Positions 26,395-36,617 are shown, counted from the first letter of the stretch. The stretch: 53,863 nucleotides of DNA from an uncultured Verrucomicrobiota bacterium (GCA_903856725.1 CAIOCT010000007.1:1-53863); one strand, 5' to 3'. Notes: a model not told the origin generated them from the sequence alone. Translations and numbers: made by a program.

Positions 26395-26558
26395 ATAGCC
26401 CCGAACACGGCTTCTCTGCAGTTTTTTTGGCTGACGGAACGAGCGCTCAAAAATCGCCGCGTTGTGGTCATTGCGTAAACACGCGAATGAAGCAACCGCC
26501 GCCCTATCCTCGCAGAATTGAGTTCGTTACGATACCGCTCGCAATGCGGACTACTGAC

Positions 26559-28949
26559 TTAGAAACTGCCGCGTGCAATCGCAGGACTGACGCTACGATC
26601 CAAAGTGATCGGCTGGACCCGAGCCAAGGCAGCAACCAATTGTACCGGCTGGATTGGCTTAGTCAGATAGTCATCCATGCCACAGGCGAGGCAGCGCTCA
26701 CGATTACCAGACATCGCATGGGCCGTGAGGGCGATAATACGCATCGTCTGATGGACAGCTCCGGCCGCCCCAGCGCGAATGCGCGCTGTTGCATCATAGC
26801 CATCCAACTCGGGCATTTGGCAGTCCATGAGAACAACATCGTAGGTCCCTTGATTAAGCACCTGCAGACATTCTAACCCGTTGCTCACAAAATCTGCGGT
26901 GTAATTCATCCGGGTTAGAATATGCTGCATCAGTTTTCTATTCACCGCGTTATCTTCCGCTACCAAGATATGCAGAGGAGGTAAATGTGCTCCTAGGCGC
27001 TGCAAAGGCAGGCGGTCGGCGGCTTTAACGGGGAGCGGATGCCGACTCGTCTCTGCACGAATTGCCCGGGGTCCCGCTGGCTCCAGCGCGCACGGCACAC
27101 AGCTAATCGTAAAATAAAATGTCGTACCCGCAGGGGAACTCTCCTGCACCACAATCGCGCCGCCCAATAAATTGACGATACTCCGGCAAATCGCGAGTCC
27201 CAGCCCCGTGCCGCCATATTTTCGCGTCGTAGATGAATCCACCTGACTGAAAGGCTTAAAGAGCCGATCCATCAACTCCGGAGGAATCCCCGGCCCCGTA
27301 TCGCGCACTCGAAATCCAAGCAAGGCTTCGCCCGCTGGCCCGCTCTCGCGGGTCACGCGGACTTGCACTTCCCCACGTCCGGTAAACTTAATGGCGTTAC
27401 CAATTAAGTTGAGCAGCACCTGCCGCACGCGGGCTCCATCCGTCTCAATAAAATCAGGCACGTCAGTCGCCACGTGCAATTCGAGCTTCAACGCTTTGCG
27501 TCGCGCTGACTCGCCTAAAAGATCGACGGTTTCCCCGAGACACTCCCGCAACTCTACCGCTTGGTATTCGAGTTCTAATTTGCCGGACTCGATTTTAGAA
27601 AAATCCAAAATATCATTAATAATAGCCAGCAACGCTTCGCTGCTGCCGCGCACGGTGCGCAACCAATCGCGCTGTTCCGTCGTTAAAGGAGTTTCTAACA
27701 ACAAACTGGTAAAGCCGATTACCGCATTCATTGGGGTGCGAATCTCATGGCTCATGACCGCTAAAAATTCACTCTTCGCCTGACTGCCAAGATTCGCTTC
27801 CAAGGCAGACTGCTGCGCTGAGGCAATGGCTGCCTCCAACTGGCCATTTAATTGTTCGGACTGTTCGTGCGCAGCCCGAAGCGCCGCTTCATTTTCGCGC
27901 CACGGGGTAATATCAACATGGGTACCGCTCATCCGCAGCGGGCGACCGGCTCGACTAAAACGAGCCTTACCCCGCGCCAAGATCCAACGCCAGGTACCAT
28001 CTTTGTGGTGCATGCGATATTCTACCGAATAAGTTTCGCTACGCCGCGCTAAACAGGCGTCCAACGCCGCCTTCACCCACGCCCAATCTTCGGGATGAAC
28101 CGTCTGCTGCCAAGCTTGGTGCGTCGGCACAAACGTCTCCGTCGCCGCATAACCCATCAAAGCTTTATAGCGCGGCGAAACCCACAACGTATCAGCTAAC
28201 AGGTCCCAGTCCCAGACCCCATCATCACTACCCAACAGAGCGAGCGCACAGCGTTCTTCATGTAAGCGTAATTCAGCAGCGGCACTTTCCTCAGCGGTCA
28301 AACCCGGTGGCACGGCACTCAAATAACGCCCCAGCCCTTCGCTAGGTCGCGCGGCCAGCAACGCTACGACCAGCAACTGCAGCGCCCAGGCCGTGTTGAA
28401 CGGTAAACTAGACACGCCCGATAGCGTCGGCAGCATCACCAAGGCGAGCACGGTCAGCGCACCCCATTGATGCCACGTACGTCGCGGCCGGGGTGAGCGT
28501 GCTAGGGACCCAACCGCAATGGCCACGATCAATAGACTAACGCTTGAAAGAAAACTTGGGCTTAATTCGGCAACCGTTGCACCGCCGGTAATCGCACTAA
28601 TCAGAAAATGATGGCCGACTAAATCCAGCGGAACGAGGCGCACAATCAGCAACCCCAGACTCAGCGCACCCACCAGTCCTGCTAGTCCAGTGGCCACCCG
28701 ACGCCACCCCGCTTTTCGGTCAGTTTCCCATAACAATAAAATAGCTACGCCCAACAGTCCGATCCCCAATGCGATCGCAGGCGGCATCGCCGGCAAACCT
28801 GGCAAGAGGGTGCGCAGAATCGGCAGGTGAGCCCACCAACCGACCAGCGCCGCTGTGGCCAGGGCGAGGGCTCCACCCAGACAGCATAAACCTACCCGAC
28901 GAACGAATTCAGTGGGACTGGCAGAGCGTGAAAAAATGGAGGCTAGCAC
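26559..28949 (-). CDS. Membrane-bound hybrid sensor histidine kinase
   Basis: The 796-residue protein starts with a GTG at 28949. About six to seven hydrophobic segments fill residues 15-210, without a clear periplasmic sensor loop. A PAS/PAC unit follows at about 235-355 ([24 protein letters not shown], seen as [26 protein letters not shown]). The H-box is [16 protein letters not shown] with His401, then [20 protein letters not shown] and [15 protein letters not shown] receiver domain has [21 protein letters not shown] with Asp709 and LTKPIQP. This is the BarA/ArcB-like arrangement. It diverges from an HDOD gene across a palindromic region. Confidence 0.93.
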   Translation of the reverse strand: MLASIFSRSASPTEFVRRVGLCCLGGALALATAALVGWWAHLPILRTLLPGLPAMPPAIALGIGLLGVAILLLWETDRKAGWRRVATGLAGLVGALSLGLLIVRLVPLDLVGHHFLISAITGGATVAELSPSFLSSVSLLIVAIAVGSLARSPRPRRTWHQWGALTVLALVMLPTLSGVSSLPFNTAWALQLLVVALLAARPSEGLGRYLSAVPPGLTAEESAAAELRLHEERCALALLGSDDGVWDWDLLADTLWVSPRYKALMGYAATETFVPTHQAWQQTVHPEDWAWVKAALDACLARRSETYSVEYRMHHKDGTWRWILARGKARFSRAGRPLRMSGTHVDITPWRENEAALRAAHEQSEQLNGQLEAAIASAQQSALEANLGSQAKSEFLAVMSHEIRTPMNAVIGFTSLLLETPLTTEQRDWLRTVRGSSEALLAIINDILDFSKIESGKLELEYQAVELRECLGETVDLLGESARRKALKLELHVATDVPDFIETDGARVRQVLLNLIGNAIKFTGRGEVQVRVTRESGPAGEALLGFRVRDTGPGIPPELMDRLFKPFSQVDSSTTRKYGGTGLGLAICRSIVNLLGGAIVVQESSPAGTTFYFTISCVPCALEPAGPRAIRAETSRHPLPVKAADRLPLQRLGAHLPPLHILVAEDNAVNRKLMQHILTRMNYTADFVSNGLECLQVLNQGTYDVVLMDCQMPELDGYDATARIRAGAAGAVHQTMRIIALTAHAMSGNRERCLACGMDDYLTKPIQPVQLVAALARVQPITLDRSVSPAIARGSF

Positions 28950-28974
28950 GGTTTTTTATTATCGGCACGAAACA

Positions 28975-28990
28975 CAGCTCAATTGAGCTG
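28975..28990. promoter_or_regulatory. Perfect 16-bp palindrome between divergent kinase and HDOD genes
   Basis: CAGCTCAA is followed directly by its exact reverse complement TTGAGCTG. It lies 26 bases upstream of the kinase start and 131 bases upstream of the HDOD start, and an AT-rich -10-like TATAAA follows at 29003-29008. The placement fits an operator shared by the two genes. Confidence 0.5.
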
Positions 28991-29120
28991 AAGTGCATTA
29001 TTTATAAAAAATCTGAGCAGTCCCTGCAGGAACCGGCGTCCGCCGACAGCCAACGGCGTCCATCTGCCTCAGAATTGAAGCAAAAGTTTCTAAAATTTGC
29101 GTCGTTAATGAGCTGCCCCT

Positions 29121-30068
29121 ATGTCGACCGCTGCCGCCACTTCGTTAACTGCTCTCACCCCCGATCAAGTCGTGCGTGAGCTACAGCACCTTCCGTCAGC
29201 CCCCAAGATTCTGCCGCTGCTGAAACGTCTTCTTTCGAATGGCAACTCCGCCATGCACGAAATTGTGGCACTCATTCGTCTTGATCCCGGCATTGCCGCC
29301 CGCGTGCTGCAGACCGCCAACAGCGCTTATTACAGCAAAGGCGTTCGCTGTTTTAACGTCGATGAGGCCGTAAACCGAGTGGGTTACGATCAAATCTACG
29401 AACTCGTCACGCATGCTGTTGCTTCGCAAGTGCTCGTCCGACCACTCAAAGCCTATGGCCTGGAACCCGATGAATTATGGCGATCGTCCGTAGCCTGCGC
29501 CTTGGCTGCTGATTTACTGGCCGGCTTAACAGGTGAAGAACGGGATATCGCTTATACTGTTGGGCTACTCCACTGCGTCGGCTTGCTCGCCATCGATGAG
29601 TGGGTGCTGCGCAATCATCCCCTATGCCAATTAGTCAATCATGGCTACCCGCGCGAGGCCTGTGAGCATGAACGCGCTTTACTGGGCTTTACCCAAGCCG
29701 AGGCCGGCGCGTCCTTGCTCCGGCACTGGGATTTCCCCCTCGCGATGTCTGAGCCCGTGCGCTGGCAATATTTCCCGCGCAGCACCGCAGGCCATCAACG
29801 GATGGCGTGCCTCTTGCATGCCGCCAAATGGGTTCGGTCGATCGTTCTGCTGCCCTCCGGCATGCCGAGTCCCGCGCCGCCTTCGGCTTGGTTACTCGAA
29901 CCGTTGCGCCTCAATGTGCCGCAACTCGAACGCTGCACCGGGGAAGTCCAGGAACAACTCTCCGCCGTCGGTCGGTTGCTCAACCCGCCTTCCGCGCCCA
30001 AAGAAGAAATCGTCTTTCCCGGTGGCCCGCGGGAATTTGTGTCCAGCCAACCGCCCACCGAGTCTTGA
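29121..30068 (+). CDS. HDOD domain signalling protein
   Basis: The 315-residue protein begins with an HDOD domain: VVRELQHLPSAPKILPLLKRLL, seen as LQHLPSAPKILPLL, MHEIVALIRLDPGIAARVLQTANSAYY (seen as LIRLDPGIAARVLQTANSA), then VDEAVNRVGYDQIYELV and YTVGLLHCVGLLAIDEW. HDOD domains are non-catalytic relatives of HD phosphohydrolases found in bacterial signalling, often next to kinases or c-di-GMP proteins. The C-terminal 60 residues are Pro-rich and lack a recognised domain. The gene diverges from the hybrid kinase and converges on priA. Confidence 0.87.
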   Translation: MSTAAATSLTALTPDQVVRELQHLPSAPKILPLLKRLLSNGNSAMHEIVALIRLDPGIAARVLQTANSAYYSKGVRCFNVDEAVNRVGYDQIYELVTHAVASQVLVRPLKAYGLEPDELWRSSVACALAADLLAGLTGEERDIAYTVGLLHCVGLLAIDEWVLRNHPLCQLVNHGYPREACEHERALLGFTQAEAGASLLRHWDFPLAMSEPVRWQYFPRSTAGHQRMACLLHAAKWVRSIVLLPSGMPSPAPPSAWLLEPLRLNVPQLERCTGEVQEQLSAVGRLLNPPSAPKEEIVFPGGPREFVSSQPPTES

Positions 30069-30076
30069 GCTGACCG

Positions 30077-30101
30077 TGTAAAAGCGCGCAGCGCTTACAC
30101 G
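30077..30101. terminator. Hairpin overlapping the priA stop
   Basis: GTGTAA-AA-GCGC, loop GCA and GCGCTTACAC fold into a 10-bp stem with a two-base bulge. It lies between the convergent HDOD and priA genes and includes the last codons of priA. There is no T-run, so its role as a terminator is uncertain. Confidence 0.35.
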
Positions 30102-32326
30102 AGGCTCATGGGATCAACGTCAAGCACTTGGCTCACATCATCCGGCCATTTGACGGTTCCCTGCAAACGCACTAAGGCCGGAACCACCGCAGTGGTGCGG
30201 GCGCAAAAATACCAAATCTGGTAACGGTACTCATCTTTTACTTTTTCAATGGGTGCCGGAGCTGGTCCGCGTATTTCCACCAAGCTACCCAAGGCTTGCT
30301 CCACTTGCTTGACCCAATGTTCGGCAAAAAATTTTATCTTTTCCTGATTAGGACCCCGAAAAATATGGTGAATGAGATGCCGATAAGGCGGATAATTAAA
30401 CTGTTTGCGCATCGCGAGTTCGCCCTCAGCGAATCCATTATAATCAGCGTGGCGGGCAAACTGAATTGCCTCTGACTTAGGTGTAAACGACTGCACCACC
30501 ACTTCCCCCGCCCGATCGCCCCGACCCGCCCGCCCCGCGACTTGCACCAGCAATTGAAAGGTCCGCTCATTCGCGCGAAAATCTGGCACGTGCATCGAAA
30601 GATCCGCATCGACTAAACCGACGAGGGTAACGTTTGGAAAATCCAGCCCCTTGCCGATCATTTGCGTACCGATGAGAATATCAATTTTACCGGCGCGGAA
30701 ATCGCCGAGAATTTGCCGGAAGAGATGCTTTTTTGACATGGTATCTGCATCCATTCGCTCCAGCCGCGCTCGCGGCAATACCCGCCGGACCGCCTCCTCC
30801 ACCCGCTGGGTGCCGAGTCCGCGCCAACGGATATCGGGCGCGGCGCAGGCCGGACAAACGGCCGGCGCTCCGCGGGTATGAGCGCAGAGATGACATTTTA
30901 GCGTCTCATCCGAGCGATGATAAGTCATCGACACACTGCAATGCGGACACTGTTCCACATGTCCACATTTCCGGCACTGCATGCTGGAGGAATAGCCGCG
31001 GCGGTTAATAAAAAGAATGATCTGCTCCTTTCGCTCAAAACGGCGGTGCATGTGATCAACAAGTAAGCGCGAGAGCGTCACCATCCCACGTTGCCGCACT
31101 ATCTCGATCCGCATATCCACCACGTGGATATCAGGTAATTTTTTGTCATCGACCCGCTTCGTCAGGATATCGAGCTGGTATTTTCCCGCCCGGACATTCG
31201 CCCAAGATTCTAATGAGGGGGTGGCCGAACCGAGTAAGCAAACACAGCCCGCTAATTTTGCTCGGTAGACGGCGACATCGCGACCGTGATAGCGCGGCGT
31301 CTCATCTTGTTTGTAGGCGGGCTCATGTTCTTCATCGACCACGATCAGTTGTAAATCTTGCACCGGAGCAAACACGGCTGAACGCGCTCCCACTACCACC
31401 CGCGCCTGCCCAGAGGCCAATGCAGTCCAGCCATCGAGGCGCTCGCCCTCACCGAGGTGACTATGCCAAACCACCGTTTTGTGCCCAGCCGATTCAAAGC
31501 GCCCGCGCAAACGCGCGACGGTCTGCGGCGTGAGCGCCACCTCAGGAACAAGATAAATGGCGCTGCCCCCGGCAGCGAGCACCTGCTCAACCGCGCGGAG
31601 GTAAACTTCGGTTTTACCCGAACCCGTGACGCCATGGAGTAAATGAACGGCAAATTTCCCAACTGTCAGACTAGCGCTGAGCGCATCCACCACGGTGGCC
31701 TGTTCGGAGTTAAGTTTGGGCGGCAAGCCCGTCACCACTTCGCCCCCAGTCCAATTATCAGCGTAGGCAACGCGCTCCACCGAACGCGTTTCTTCCCGAA
31801 CTAAACCCCGCTTGAGCAACGCCGTCACAACCGCCGCGGTGAGCTCAAGCCGCGTGAGCACGAGCGATTTTTTGACGGGTTGGATTTGACCTTGGAGGAA
31901 TTCGCTCAACCGCGCCTGCTGCGGAGCCTTCTTCCGGAGCAGACCTAACTCTTCGGCGGTTAGACCGCGAGCGAGGCTGAGATATTTTTCTGTTTTCAAC
32001 CGCGCCCCATCGCGAACGGCGGCGGGAATCATCGCCTCCAACACGGTCTCCATTCGGGCGGCATAGTAGGTGTGCATCCACCGAGCGAGCCCTAGGAGGT
32101 CAGGAGTTAAGGCAGGATAATCATGCAGGATGTCACTGATGAGCTTTAATTTCTCCGGCGCACAATCGGGCTGGGCATTAAGCGCCATCACTAAACCAAG
32201 ATGGAGGCGCGAACCAATCGGGACGCGCACCAGCGAGCCCGCCCGTATTTCCGCGCGCAATGCTTCCGGCACTTTATAGTGCAGAAGTTTGTCGAAACCT
32301 GCCATGGGCTGAACTCCCACAATCAT
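30095..32326 (-). CDS. priA: Primosomal protein N', replication restart helicase PriA
   Basis: PriA recognises stalled replication forks and reloads the replicative helicase. The protein has the 3'-end-binding N-terminal domain, Walker A GVTGSGKTEVY, the DEEH box VVDEEHEPAY, LLGSATPSLES, and the eight-cysteine zinc region CRKCGHVEQCPHC with CHLCAH and CPACAAPDI. Helicase motif IGTQMIGKGLDFPNV and QVAGRAGRGDRAGEVVVQS (seen as AGRAGRGDRAG) follow. The ATG at 32326 gives 743 residues, the usual size; the 46-residue upstream extension is not PriA-like. A 323-base gap separates it from the divergent transporter gene. Confidence 0.95.
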   Translation of the reverse strand: MIVGVQPMAGFDKLLHYKVPEALRAEIRAGSLVRVPIGSRLHLGLVMALNAQPDCAPEKLKLISDILHDYPALTPDLLGLARWMHTYYAARMETVLEAMIPAAVRDGARLKTEKYLSLARGLTAEELGLLRKKAPQQARLSEFLQGQIQPVKKSLVLTRLELTAAVVTALLKRGLVREETRSVERVAYADNWTGGEVVTGLPPKLNSEQATVVDALSASLTVGKFAVHLLHGVTGSGKTEVYLRAVEQVLAAGGSAIYLVPEVALTPQTVARLRGRFESAGHKTVVWHSHLGEGERLDGWTALASGQARVVVGARSAVFAPVQDLQLIVVDEEHEPAYKQDETPRYHGRDVAVYRAKLAGCVCLLGSATPSLESWANVRAGKYQLDILTKRVDDKKLPDIHVVDMRIEIVRQRGMVTLSRLLVDHMHRRFERKEQIILFINRRGYSSSMQCRKCGHVEQCPHCSVSMTYHRSDETLKCHLCAHTRGAPAVCPACAAPDIRWRGLGTQRVEEAVRRVLPRARLERMDADTMSKKHLFRQILGDFRAGKIDILIGTQMIGKGLDFPNVTLVGLVDADLSMHVPDFRANERTFQLLVQVAGRAGRGDRAGEVVVQSFTPKSEAIQFARHADYNGFAEGELAMRKQFNYPPYRHLIHHIFRGPNQEKIKFFAEHWVKQVEQALGSLVEIRGPAPAPIEKVKDEYRYQIWYFCARTTAVVPALVRLQGTVKWPDDVSQVLDVDPMSLV

Positions 32327-32649
32327 CCTGCAAGTGAATGTTCGACCACGAGACTGAGTCAATGCACGGTCGTGATTTTCTGCAGCCAAGCGGAGCCGAC
32401 CCTCATCCAGCCGAACCGAACGCCCGACTCGACGATATCGCCCAACGTCGCCCCAATCCAACATACCGCACGGCGATCATCAGACTGAGCAGGTAGCGGC
32501 ATGCACAACGCTCTTGCCGGTCATGATATTTTCCCGCACGCCTTTACCTGCTACCCCCCACTGTGCAGACCTCCCCTTGATCAATTTCTGCAGAGCAGCA
32601 TCTGCCGAGTAATATCACCCGACCCCATTTCCCGGATTTGGCCTCATCC
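32327..32649. other. 323-base intergenic region between priA and the MFS gene
   Basis: It holds no gene I can support. The sequence is C-rich and not strongly AT-rich, and contains a short inverted repeat CGACC...GGTCG at about 32342-32370. No clear promoter, terminator or RNA structure was recognised. Confidence 0.35.
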
Positions 32650-34020
32650 ATGACCCCATTGCCTTCGTCACCTTCCGGTTACCAAAAAACCTGGTCAGTC
32701 GGAACCTTGACCTACACGGCAGCCGGCCTCGGGCTTTTGTTCACTTGGCTGCTATTCGGTGATTTCGCCTATATGATGCGCGAAAGATCAGCGGTCCCCG
32801 TCACGCAGCTGATGCTCAAAAAACATCAAGCCAGTGATCTCTTTACCGGAATTTTTCTTCTCACCATCCCGCAAGCAATTATTTTTCTCGTTGGCCCGAT
32901 CGTGAGTTATTGGAGTGATCGTCACCGCAGTCGCCGAGGACGGCGTCTGCCGTTTCTTTTATGGCCCACGCCTTTTGTGACGCTCGCCATGTTAGGCTTG
33001 GCCTACAGCCCCGCGATCGGACGAGCCCTTCACCAGTGGGGCGGCGGCGACTCCGCCAACGTTAACCGCACCATCCTCTTAACGATGGGGGCCTGCTGGG
33101 TCGTTTTTGAAATCGGGGTAGTCATCTCTAACGCACTCTTCAATGGACTGATCAACGATGTCGTACCGCGCGCGTGGCTCGGTCGTTTTTACGGCCTCTT
33201 CCGCGCAGTGGGGCTCGGGGCAGGCATTTTCTTTAACTGGAAAATAATTGGCCAAGCTGAAACCAACTACTCGATTATTTTAGCCACCGTGGGCCTCATT
33301 TATGGAGTGGGCTTTTCCGTAATGTGTTTGCGCATCAAGGAAGGCGACTACCCGCCGCCTCCCTCCAAAAATCAGGAACGCCATCTCGTGGTCGAGGCGA
33401 TGGGCGCTTACTTCCGCGATTGCTTATCCAAACCTTATTACCTGTGGGTTTTTTCTTTCATCGCCTTAGCCAACGCAGCTTTTCTTCCGGTCAACACGTT
33501 CGCCATTTACACCGCGAAAAGCTATGGAATGACGATGGAGATTTACGGTAAATTCCTCGCGATCACTTTCCTGACCTCATTCGGATTATCCTTTCCACTG
33601 GGCTGGCTAGCGGATCGCTATCACCCGCTTCGCGTCGGGCAAGGGGCTCTTTTAATTTACGCAGGGCTCATGCTCGCTGGATTCATTTGGGTGCATGACC
33701 AGCCGTCCTATGGCATTGTGCTCCTCGCGCATGGGATTGTTTCTGGAATTTTCTTCACCGGCACCGCCGCCATCGGGCAAATGCTCTATCCCAAATTAAA
33801 ATTCGCCCAATTTGCCGCCGCTGGCAGCCTGATCGCCGCAATTTTTAACATGGGACTGGGCCCGCTGCTTGGAGCGATTCTCGACCGACTGGATAGTGAT
33901 TATCGCTACACTTTTCTGGCGAGTAGCCTACTAGCGGCTCTGGCGCTGGGCCTCAGTCGCAGCGTCGCTCGGCGCTGGCAACAGTGCGGCGGCAATACCA
34001 GTTACACCGCTCCAGAGTAA
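32650..34020 (+). CDS. MFS transporter, sugar-cation-symporter (SLC45-like) type
   Basis: This 456-residue polytopic protein has about twelve membrane segments. The intracellular loop SYWSDRHRSRRGRRLPFLLW is the form of the MFS A-motif seen in GPH/SLC45-like disaccharide and glycoside transporters. The central loop RIKEGDYPPPP and the second-half FPLGWLADRYHPLRVG repeat the same motif. The ATG at 32650 is used; a TTG four codons earlier is an alternative. Substrate is not identifiable. It is followed after about 140 bases by fur. A ribosome-binding site is absent. Confidence 0.82.
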   Translation: MTPLPSSPSGYQKTWSVGTLTYTAAGLGLLFTWLLFGDFAYMMRERSAVPVTQLMLKKHQASDLFTGIFLLTIPQAIIFLVGPIVSYWSDRHRSRRGRRLPFLLWPTPFVTLAMLGLAYSPAIGRALHQWGGGDSANVNRTILLTMGACWVVFEIGVVISNALFNGLINDVVPRAWLGRFYGLFRAVGLGAGIFFNWKIIGQAETNYSIILATVGLIYGVGFSVMCLRIKEGDYPPPPSKNQERHLVVEAMGAYFRDCLSKPYYLWVFSFIALANAAFLPVNTFAIYTAKSYGMTMEIYGKFLAITFLTSFGLSFPLGWLADRYHPLRVGQGALLIYAGLMLAGFIWVHDQPSYGIVLLAHGIVSGIFFTGTAAIGQMLYPKLKFAQFAAAGSLIAAIFNMGLGPLLGAILDRLDSDYRYTFLASSLLAALALGLSRSVARRWQQCGGNTSYTAPE

Positions 34021-34162
34021 ATCCCGGGTCCCGCGTTTTTCGCCAGCATCCCAGAGCTGCGACTCAGCGGCAGGCACGGAACTGATAGCCCACCGCCCCA
34101 TCATCTCGCCCAGCACTCCTTCCGGGTTGACAGCGCGAAAGCCGCGCTCCGACATTTGTGTC

Positions 34163-34630
34163 GTGAGTCACGTTATTGCCCGAGAAAAATTTCAAGCCTA
34201 TCTGGCTAGCCAAGGGCTCCGCGTAACTAAACAGCGCCTGGCCATTTTTTCGGCAGCCATAGCCCAGATCGAACATTTCACGGCGGAACAACTGCTTGAT
34301 CAAGCGCGCGCGCTCGATGATTCCGTCTCGCGCGCCACTGTCTATCGCACGCTACCGCTCATGACGGCGTGCCTCCTTTTGCGGGAGGTTGATATTGGAT
34401 CGGGTGAGAAATTCTATTTTGCGACTAGCAGTGGCGCGACGGAAGTAGCCCAAGTCGTATGTGTTGATTGTCACAGAATTTCTGAAATTAGTGCCCCTTT
34501 CATGGAATGGTATGGGAGCACCGTCGCCTTGAAACTCGGTCTTAAACCCATTGCCCAACGCCTGCAAGTAAGCGCCCAGTGCATCGCCTTTCAATCGAAC
34601 GGTCGCTGCCCACACCGTCGTAAAAAATAA
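34163..34630 (+). CDS. Fur family transcriptional regulator
   Basis: Fur-type regulators bind metal and repress metal-uptake or oxidative-stress genes. The winged helix is seen as LRVTKQRLAIFSAAI and HFTAEQLLDQARALDDSVSRATVYRTLPLM (seen as SVSRATVYRTLPLM), and then LREVDIGSGEKFYF. The CxxC-type metal site VVCVDCHR is present, but the HxHxHxxC repertoire is reduced, with Val or Glu where family members usually have His, so metal specificity is not predictable. The GTG at 34163 gives 155 residues; a TTG start at 34127 would give 167. A small TPR gene begins one base after the stop. Confidence 0.82.
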   Translation: MSHVIAREKFQAYLASQGLRVTKQRLAIFSAAIAQIEHFTAEQLLDQARALDDSVSRATVYRTLPLMTACLLLREVDIGSGEKFYFATSSGATEVAQVVCVDCHRISEISAPFMEWYGSTVALKLGLKPIAQRLQVSAQCIAFQSNGRCPHRRKK

Positions 34631-34631
34631 C

Positions 34632-35006
34632 ATGCTCCGTCCCTCCAAACACGATTCGCAATTTGAAATTCAGTTCTTCGAAGCCGTCCATCAACGGTGC
34701 CCCGGCTATACCGAGGTCGTTGGTCTGCTCGGCGGACTCTACACGAAGGCTGGCCGCATCGTCGACGGCTTGCGCATGGACCGCAAACTCGTGCGCCTCG
34801 ACCCCGCCAATCCAACCGCTCACTACAATTTAGCCTGCAGCTTAGCCCTATGCAAAAAACGGCCTGATGCCCTCCGGTCGTTGCGCACTGCGATTTCTTT
34901 AGGCTACGATGATCTCGACTGGATGCAGCAAGACCCCGACCTCGAAGGACTGAAATCCAATCCGGAATTCCAGAAATTGATTCATCAACTCAAGCCGCAG
35001 AGCTGA
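34632..35006 (+). CDS. Small tetratricopeptide-repeat protein
   Basis: The 124-residue protein has no signal peptide. It is built from TPR units (YTEVVGLLGGLYTKAGRIVDG, seen as VVGLLGGLYTKAGRIVDGL; DPANPTAHYNLACSLALCKK; DALRSLRTAISLGY) and ends in a short hydrophilic tail with LKSNPEFQKLI, a form often seen in bacterial TPR proteins of this size. It is separated by a single base from the fur-family gene and so should be translated from the same message. Its partner is unknown. Confidence 0.78.
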   Translation: MLRPSKHDSQFEIQFFEAVHQRCPGYTEVVGLLGGLYTKAGRIVDGLRMDRKLVRLDPANPTAHYNLACSLALCKKRPDALRSLRTAISLGYDDLDWMQQDPDLEGLKSNPEFQKLIHQLKPQS

Positions 35007-35023
35007 AGCCCCTGCTCTGCGCC

Positions 35024-36103
35024 TCACCGCAGTCCAAAGATCAGCTGCAGCATAGTCTGCAAATCCCCGCCGGGCACGTAGCTCGATCCGCGCTGCTTGA
35101 CTAACGATTTGCAATGATAGGCCCGCACGCTCGCCGCTTCGACCGACATGATGTGCACCGATTCTGACCGTAACCCCGCAACCTCCGCGGGGCCGAGCGG
35201 CGTCCAAGCGAACGGGAGGCCCGTTGCATTGCATTCAATTTCCCAGCCAGAAACAAATCCCATGGGGAGCGGTTTGCGGAGTAAAGCAGGGTAACGCTGG
35301 ATAAAATCGGGCGTTCGGCTGGTCACGATGCGCACACGCACGACGCCACGTAGATTATCAAAATATTGCTGAAAATTATCTACCCGGCGCTCTCGCCATT
35401 GCCGGAGAAAATCGAGCGGATCGATGCCCATTAAATTCATACCGTTCCACAACCCATGCTCGTTGGTGCTGCCAAATTTCTTCCATGCATACCAAGACGA
35501 GAAACGAGTCGTCGCCATCAGTCCGATCTCAAAATGCAGATGCGCCCGCTCCGCTGGAATGCCACCACCGCCGGCACTGTGCCCCATCGTCGCAATCACC
35601 TGCCCCAACTGGACGTTACTCCCCACGCCAATTCCCGGCTCAATTTTAGCTAGGTGGGCATAAAGCGTGAAAACCGCCGGCGTTATTCCCGGATGCTCGA
35701 TCACAATATAACGACCGTAATTACTTTCCCCTGGCTTGGTGCTGATATAACGCACCACCCCGGGCAGCGCGGCAAAAATCTTATCCGTAGGCTCCCCGCG
35801 CGCATCACGGCCTACTGGCTTAATATCTAGTCCTTCGTGAAATTGCCCGCCAGCACTGCGCACACAGCCAAAAAGACCAGACTCCGGATCGCCCGATACC
35901 GTGGGCTGCGCCCAAGCGGCGATGCCGCGACCTTGCTCCCAAGCTCGATTCGGAGTCGGCCAATTCAGCTCCAACCGTTGCGCGAAACCAAAGGGCACCA
36001 CTAACAAACTGAGCCCGAGCAACCAGCGGCGGCTGGCAGCGGCAGGCTTCAACCACTCGGCTGCGGCGGCTCTGAATTTAGCACTGAATAATGGCGCAAT
36101 CAT
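35024..36103 (-). CDS. Exported M23 family metallopeptidase
   Basis: This 359-residue protein has an N-terminal hydrophobic segment (RRWLLGLSLLVVPFGFA) and a central LytM/M23 domain. The zinc ligands are in QFHEGLDIKP (His-x3-Asp) and RAHLHFEIGL (His-x-His). Between them, GNYGRYIVIEHPG (visible as SNYGRYIVIEHPG) and YAHLAKIEPGIGVGSNV carry the family pattern. M23 enzymes cut peptide bonds in peptidoglycan. A 110-residue C-terminal region has no recognised domain. It is the last gene of a tight minus-strand operon, starting three bases after the lipoprotein stop. Confidence 0.88.
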   Translation of the reverse strand: MIAPLFSAKFRAAAAEWLKPAAASRRWLLGLSLLVVPFGFAQRLELNWPTPNRAWEQGRGIAAWAQPTVSGDPESGLFGCVRSAGGQFHEGLDIKPVGRDARGEPTDKIFAALPGVVRYISTKPGESNYGRYIVIEHPGITPAVFTLYAHLAKIEPGIGVGSNVQLGQVIATMGHSAGGGGIPAERAHLHFEIGLMATTRFSSWYAWKKFGSTNEHGLWNGMNLMGIDPLDFLRQWRERRVDNFQQYFDNLRGVVRVRIVTSRTPDFIQRYPALLRKPLPMGFVSGWEIECNATGLPFAWTPLGPAEVAGLRSESVHIMSVEAASVRAYHCKSLVKQRGSSYVPGGDLQTMLQLIFGLR

Positions 36104-36106
36104 AGC

Positions 36107-36604
36107 TTAAGGAGTGGCTCGAGCTGCCGCGGCGATCGCAGCAGCGGTACGTTTGAGCCGAGCAACCTGCGCGTCCAAATCAGTTGCCGGCGTCTCAATA
36201 AAGATCAATACGCCAGCTGCAGCCATCGCTGGCTCGAGCCGCCGCGCCCCGACAGGCGCATCATTCAATACCAACACGAGACGCTGCCCGTGCTGGGTGA
36301 CGGCTAAGCGATACAGATCGCGGCCCGCCGCCGGTGTAAATTGAAGCAGTAAACAAGGCCCGAGATCCACCTGCGCGTGCTCCGCGTTAATGATATCATT
36401 TTCTACGATTACCGGTTTCGGATTAACGGTGATCGTAACACCACTCACGGGTAGTGTCAGCGGCAGCCCCGCCTCACCCGGCCGAACCTCGAGAAAAAAA
36501 CGCGCTATCAATGGCCGGGCGATTGGCTCTGGCGACTGACAACCAACGCACCCCACCACCAGTAGCAGCGCCATACTTAAAAATCGGGAATGCCGGGAAG
36601 TCAT
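36107..36604 (-). CDS. Small lipoprotein of unknown function
   Basis: From the ATG at 36604 the protein has 165 residues. The signal region MTSRHSRFLSMALLLVVGC ends at Cys19, which fits a lipobox (VVGC); a second cysteine follows at 22. The mature part is a mixed beta-containing region (TLPVSGVTITVNPKPVIVEND, seen as SGVTITVNPKPVIVE; CLLLQFTPAAGRDLYRLAV) ending in an Ala-rich helix. The motif resembles SecDF-P1-type head domains of the kind seen in preprotein translocase subunits, but I do not claim a family. It lies between hemW and the M23 gene with gaps of 13 and 3 bases. Confidence 0.62.
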   Translation of the reverse strand: MTSRHSRFLSMALLLVVGCVGCQSPEPIARPLIARFFLEVRPGEAGLPLTLPVSGVTITVNPKPVIVENDIINAEHAQVDLGPCLLLQFTPAAGRDLYRLAVTQHGQRLVLVLNDAPVGARRLEPAMAAAGVLIFIETPATDLDAQVARLKRTAAAIAAAARATP

Positions 36605-36617
36605 GGCGATGATGTTT

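Noticed and set aside
28769-29179. Plus-strand frame overlapping the kinase N-terminus and the divergent region
   Set aside because: It is antisense to the kinase and crosses the palindrome; no protein-like pattern.
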